Source of the DNA: JBGTCY01 sp041748615
GTDB lineage: Bacteria > Bacteroidota > Bacteroidia > Chitinophagales > CAIOSU01
DNA length: 6,726 nucleotides
Direction: 5' to 3'
NCBI GenBank assembly: GCA_041748615.1
Contig: JBGTCY010000014.1
Location: 1 to 6,726 of the forward strand
Below, piece after piece: positions 5,185 through 6,726 of the stretch; position 1 is the first letter of the stretch, and the number at the start of each line of letters is the position of its first letter. The notes beneath the pieces are model-generated. The model was not told the origin of the DNA. It made no database searches and saw only the letters and a program-made list of their open reading frames with translations. Both the position numbers and the translations under genes were made by a program.

Positions 5185-5547
5185 ATGAAAACAAGTGCGA
5201 TTTATTTTTCATTTTTCATTTTCATTTTCTCTTGTTCAAATTCAGATAAATACGAAAGGATAATTGGTGAATGGAAGTGCGTTAGCTGGACAAGTGAGGC
5301 TAAGGGGATGGATAAATGCAAAAACAATGTGTATTTTAAATTCGAGCAAAATAAAACGTACATTTCTAAAATAGGCAGCGAAAAAGATTCCGGGAGTTTC
5401 AGAATACAAAATGAAATGCTCTACGTTACACCGGCAGGTAAGAAAGAGTTTGTGGTAGGTATCAATCAGTTGAACAATGATACATTGGTATTTTTGATGA
5501 ATCTGGCTGGAGAAGAGGAAATTCTTACATTAAACAGGAAGCACTAA
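5185..5547 (+). CDS. Small lipocalin-like lipoprotein
   Basis: This is a 120-residue protein with a lipoprotein signal peptide: residues 4-16 hydrophobic and aromatic, lipobox FIFSC, acylated Cys17. The mature part opens with 'ERIIGEWKCVSW' (24-35), the GxW motif of lipocalin-like β-barrel lipoproteins. It continues as alternating short strands, including 'VYFKFEQNKTYIS' (49-61), 'SGSFRIQNEMLYVT' (69-82) and 'DTLVFLM' (99-105), ending 'EEILTLNR'. The layout matches the 3872-4300 lipoprotein, but it lacks the DD...GxY...KCDPSDP block, so the two are related at fold level and not recent duplicates. Function is unknown; surface binding of a small ligand is plausible. ATG 5185 follows an A-rich leader with no Shine-Dalgarno sequence. 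A weak hairpin follows the stop. Confidence 0.75.
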   Translation: MKTSAIYFSFFIFIFSCSNSDKYERIIGEWKCVSWTSEAKGMDKCKNNVYFKFEQNKTYISKIGSEKDSGSFRIQNEMLYVTPAGKKEFVVGINQLNNDTLVFLMNLAGEEEILTLNRKH

Positions 5548-5554
5548 TATTTTT

Positions 5555-5572
5555 AAAAGGTCATTCCTTTTT
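5555..5572 (+). terminator. Weak intrinsic terminator candidate
   Basis: AAAAGG (5555-5560) pairs with CCTTTT (5566-5571) across a 5-base loop, ending in a short T run. It lies 7 bases after the stop of the small lipoprotein gene. The stem is only 6 bp with two G-C pairs, so efficiency would be low. Confidence 0.35.
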
Positions 5573-5640
5573 CCCCGTTCATTCAAGTCTTCGAGCGTTT
5601 GTTTGAAAATGGAAATACAGAAGTTAGAACATAGCGACAT
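5573..5640 (+). repeat. Direct repeat, copy A (GNAT leader and first codons)
   Basis: These 68 bases run from CCCCGTTCATTC through the ATG at 5609 to about codon 11 of the acetyltransferase. They recur at 6432-6498 with one base deleted and one C-to-A change. Sequence just upstream of the two copies is unrelated. Confidence 0.9.
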
Positions 5641-6409
5641 CAATTCTATTTCCGACCTGCTTCCATTTGGTTGGGAAGACGTTCTTCCAATTATTGACGC
5701 TTACACAAATACCAATTATTGCTTTCCGATTAAAGTAAAAATTGATAAAAAGATAGTTGGCATTGGGACAACAATCATTCACAATAAAACTGCCTGGTTG
5801 GCTCATATTATTGTTCACTTTCACTATAGAAACCAGGGTATCGGAAAAGCAATCACCCAAACTTTAGTTGAAACCGCATCTTCAAAAGGTTGTGAGACAA
5901 TTTATCTTTTGGCAACCGAACTGGGTGAGCCGCTTTATAAAAAAATTGGTTTTGAAATAGAAACTGAATATCTGATTTTCAGGTGTGAAGGAGCAAACAG
6001 AACATTCAAGAATTCCGGGAATATTATTACGCTCAACAGTGACTTTAAAAAACAGATTTTAAATTTAGACAGACAAGCGACAGGCGAAGAAAGAGTTTTG
6101 GTTCTTGAACAACACCTTTCAAACGGCTTTTTATATTTACAGGACAACGAAGTGAAAGGCTTCTATTTGCCGGATTTAGGAGACGGTTTAATCATCGCAA
6201 CTACAAGTTCAGCAGGACAAGAACTGATGAAGCTGAGATTAAAATCAAAAGATTTTGCCGCATTTCCAATTGATAATTTAAGCGCTAAGGAGTTTATGCG
6301 ACAAAGTAATTTCAATGAATTCAGAACAGAAAAAAGAATGCGATTCGGAAAGGAAAGAAACTGGCAACCGGAAAATATTTACGCTATTATTGGTGGTAAC
6401 TTAGGATGA
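5609..6409 (+). CDS. GNAT-family N-acetyltransferase with C-terminal acetyltransferase-like domain
   Basis: From ATG 5609 this is a 266-residue cytoplasmic protein. The N-terminal GNAT domain (about 1-125) contains the acetyl-CoA pyrophosphate-binding signature R-N-Q-G-I-G-K at 74-80 within 'IIVHFHYRNQGIGKAITQTL', preceded by strand 'TAWLAHIIV'. It is followed by 'GCETIYLLAT' and 'EPLYKKIGFE' (107-116), the usual last GNAT strand pair. The remainder (about 135-266) resembles the YitH/HolE-type second domain (Acetyltransf_18-like), with 'ILNLDRQATGEERVLVLEQH' (150-169) and the closing 'KRMRFGKERNWQPENIYAII' (242-261). Such proteins transfer an acetyl group from acetyl-CoA to an unidentified amine. 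A TTG at 5603 is in frame, but ATG 5609 is preferred. The start lies inside a repeat that recurs after the gene. No Shine-Dalgarno sequence is visible. Confidence 0.88.
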   Translation: MEIQKLEHSDINSISDLLPFGWEDVLPIIDAYTNTNYCFPIKVKIDKKIVGIGTTIIHNKTAWLAHIIVHFHYRNQGIGKAITQTLVETASSKGCETIYLLATELGEPLYKKIGFEIETEYLIFRCEGANRTFKNSGNIITLNSDFKKQILNLDRQATGEERVLVLEQHLSNGFLYLQDNEVKGFYLPDLGDGLIIATTSSAGQELMKLRLKSKDFAAFPIDNLSAKEFMRQSNFNEFRTEKRMRFGKERNWQPENIYAIIGGNLG

Positions 6410-6431
6410 TAAAAACGAAAGAATTTTGAGA

Positions 6432-6498
6432 CCCCGTTCATTCAAGTCTTCGAGCGTTTGTTTGAAAATGAAATAAAGAAGTTAGAACATAGCGACAT
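6432..6498 (+). pseudogene. Remnant of a second GNAT gene start (direct repeat copy B), cut by IS21
   Basis: This copy matches 5573-5640 in all but two events: loss of one G after the ATG, and a C-to-A change. Together they make the frame ATG-AAA-TAA at 6468-6476, so it cannot encode the protein. Homology ends at 6498, exactly where the IS21 end begins. The likely history is tandem duplication of an 859-bp unit (leader plus acetyltransferase), decay of one copy and IS21 insertion at codon ~11. The rest of the copy, if it survives, should be beyond the IS outside this window. Confidence 0.7.
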
Positions 6499-6508
6499 GA
6501 TGCAAAAT

Positions 6509-6600
6509 CCGGTCAAATTGACCACCTGATTCCGGAGCAAACTGACCACCTTTGACCGGACGAAATTGACCACCCCTGTCCGGTGCAAATTGACCACCTG
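6509..6600 (+). repeat. Four subterminal iterons of IS21 (transposase binding sites)
   Basis: Four copies of a unit of the form CCGG-N-CAAATTGACCACC-TG start at 6509, 6532, 6556 and 6580, a spacing of 23, 24 and 24 bp. The shared core is AAATTGACCACC (AAACTGACCACC in the second). IS21-family ends carry such multiple direct repeats, which IstA binds. The regular near-two-turn spacing puts all four on the same DNA face. Confidence 0.85.
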
Positions 6601-6646
6601 AAGCGAAGTTCAAAGTTCATGCTGTAAAGGCGTCATAAAATGTCAA

Positions 6647-6666
6647 GATTTGGTTCAAACCAAATC
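6647..6666. promoter_or_regulatory. 9-bp dyad upstream of istA, operator or leader hairpin
   Basis: GATTTGGTT (6647-6655) and AACCAAATC (6658-6666) are perfect reverse complements around a 2-base centre, ending 9 bases before the istA ATG. The position suits an operator bound by a dimer, or a structure limiting istA translation and so transposition. No -7 box is evident. Confidence 0.45.
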
Positions 6667-6675
6667 GGACAAACT

Positions 6676-6726
6676 ATGGCGAATAAAACGATCAGCATGA
6701 GTAAAATCAGACACCTTTTGCAGCTT
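6676..6726 (+). CDS. istA: IS21 transposase IstA, N-terminal fragment (runs off right edge)
   Basis: ATG 6676 opens 17 codons, MANKTISMSKIRHLLQL, to the window edge without a stop. 'MSKIRHLLQL' is typical of the very N-terminus of IS21-family IstA, which leads into a helix-turn-helix followed by a DDE integrase core. IstA cuts and joins DNA and needs the AAA+ partner IstB for target selection. An internal ATG at 6697 (residue 8) is an alternative start, since many family members begin at that point. Upstream iterons and the family N-terminus support each other. The catalytic part is not in the window. Confidence 0.85.
   Translation, partial: MANKTISMSKIRHLLQL

Larger units (their letters stand above)
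6498..6726 (+). mobile_element. IS21-family insertion sequence, left end (partial)
   Basis: The element starts at a TG at 6498-6499 (or 6501-6502) next to the broken GNAT remnant. It has the IS21 layout: multiple subterminal repeats (6509-6600), a leader, then istA on the same strand. The istB helper ATPase gene and the right end lie beyond the window. The exact boundary needs the other end and the short target duplication. Confidence 0.85.

Noticed and set aside
5603..5608. TTG 5603 as the acetyltransferase start
   Set aside because: It adds only two residues before an ATG at 5609, and no ribosome-binding site favours the TTG.

Overview
The window reads as accessory or repeat-rich intergenic-heavy DNA from a Bacteroidota genome. 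This is inferred from three things: several short SPII lipoproteins of a lipocalin-like type common in that phylum, gene starts that mostly lack a Shine-Dalgarno sequence and sit behind A-rich leaders, and TAnnTTTG-like -7 boxes. No rRNA, intact tRNA or CRISPR array is visible.

Both edges are mobile elements that run out of the window. At the left edge (1-~141, minus strand) lie the end of an insertion sequence and the first 29 codons of a transposase OrfA-like protein of IS3 type. At the right edge (~6498-6726, plus strand) lies the left end of an IS21-family element. It has four iterons spaced 23-24 bp, a perfect 9-bp dyad just upstream of the start codon, and the first 17 codons of istA.

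Between them, all genes are on the plus strand and most look independently transcribed. They are: an overlapping pair of tiny membrane proteins (358-543 and 536-631, the second very short); an MDR-superfamily NAD(P)H:quinone-oxidoreductase-like enzyme (949-1914); a lipoprotein of the endonuclease/exonuclease/phosphatase fold starting at TTG (2422-3303); a HicB-like antitoxin reading frame without a standard start codon and without a visible HicA partner (~3452-3640); a lipocalin-like lipoprotein (3872-4300) followed by a strong intrinsic terminator; a secreted protein of unknown function (4539-5066); a second, smaller lipocalin-like lipoprotein (5185-5547); and a GNAT acetyltransferase with a probable second C-terminal acetyltransferase-like domain (5609-6409).

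The gaps are filled with dispersed short repeats, mainly a roughly 35-bp family around 'GCAATCGCCTCAATGCTTGC'. There is also a REP-like palindrome, a perfect 11-bp inverted repeat, GTCCCTC tandem copies and ACATTAAACT copies. The most informative structure is at the right end. The 68 bp containing the leader and first codons of the GNAT gene are repeated just after that gene, and the second copy stops exactly where the IS21 element begins. This suggests a tandem duplicate of the acetyltransferase that decayed and was interrupted by IS21. I see no convincing new multi-gene system. The genes do not form an obvious pathway, and the interest lies in the repeats, the IS edges and the startless HicB.
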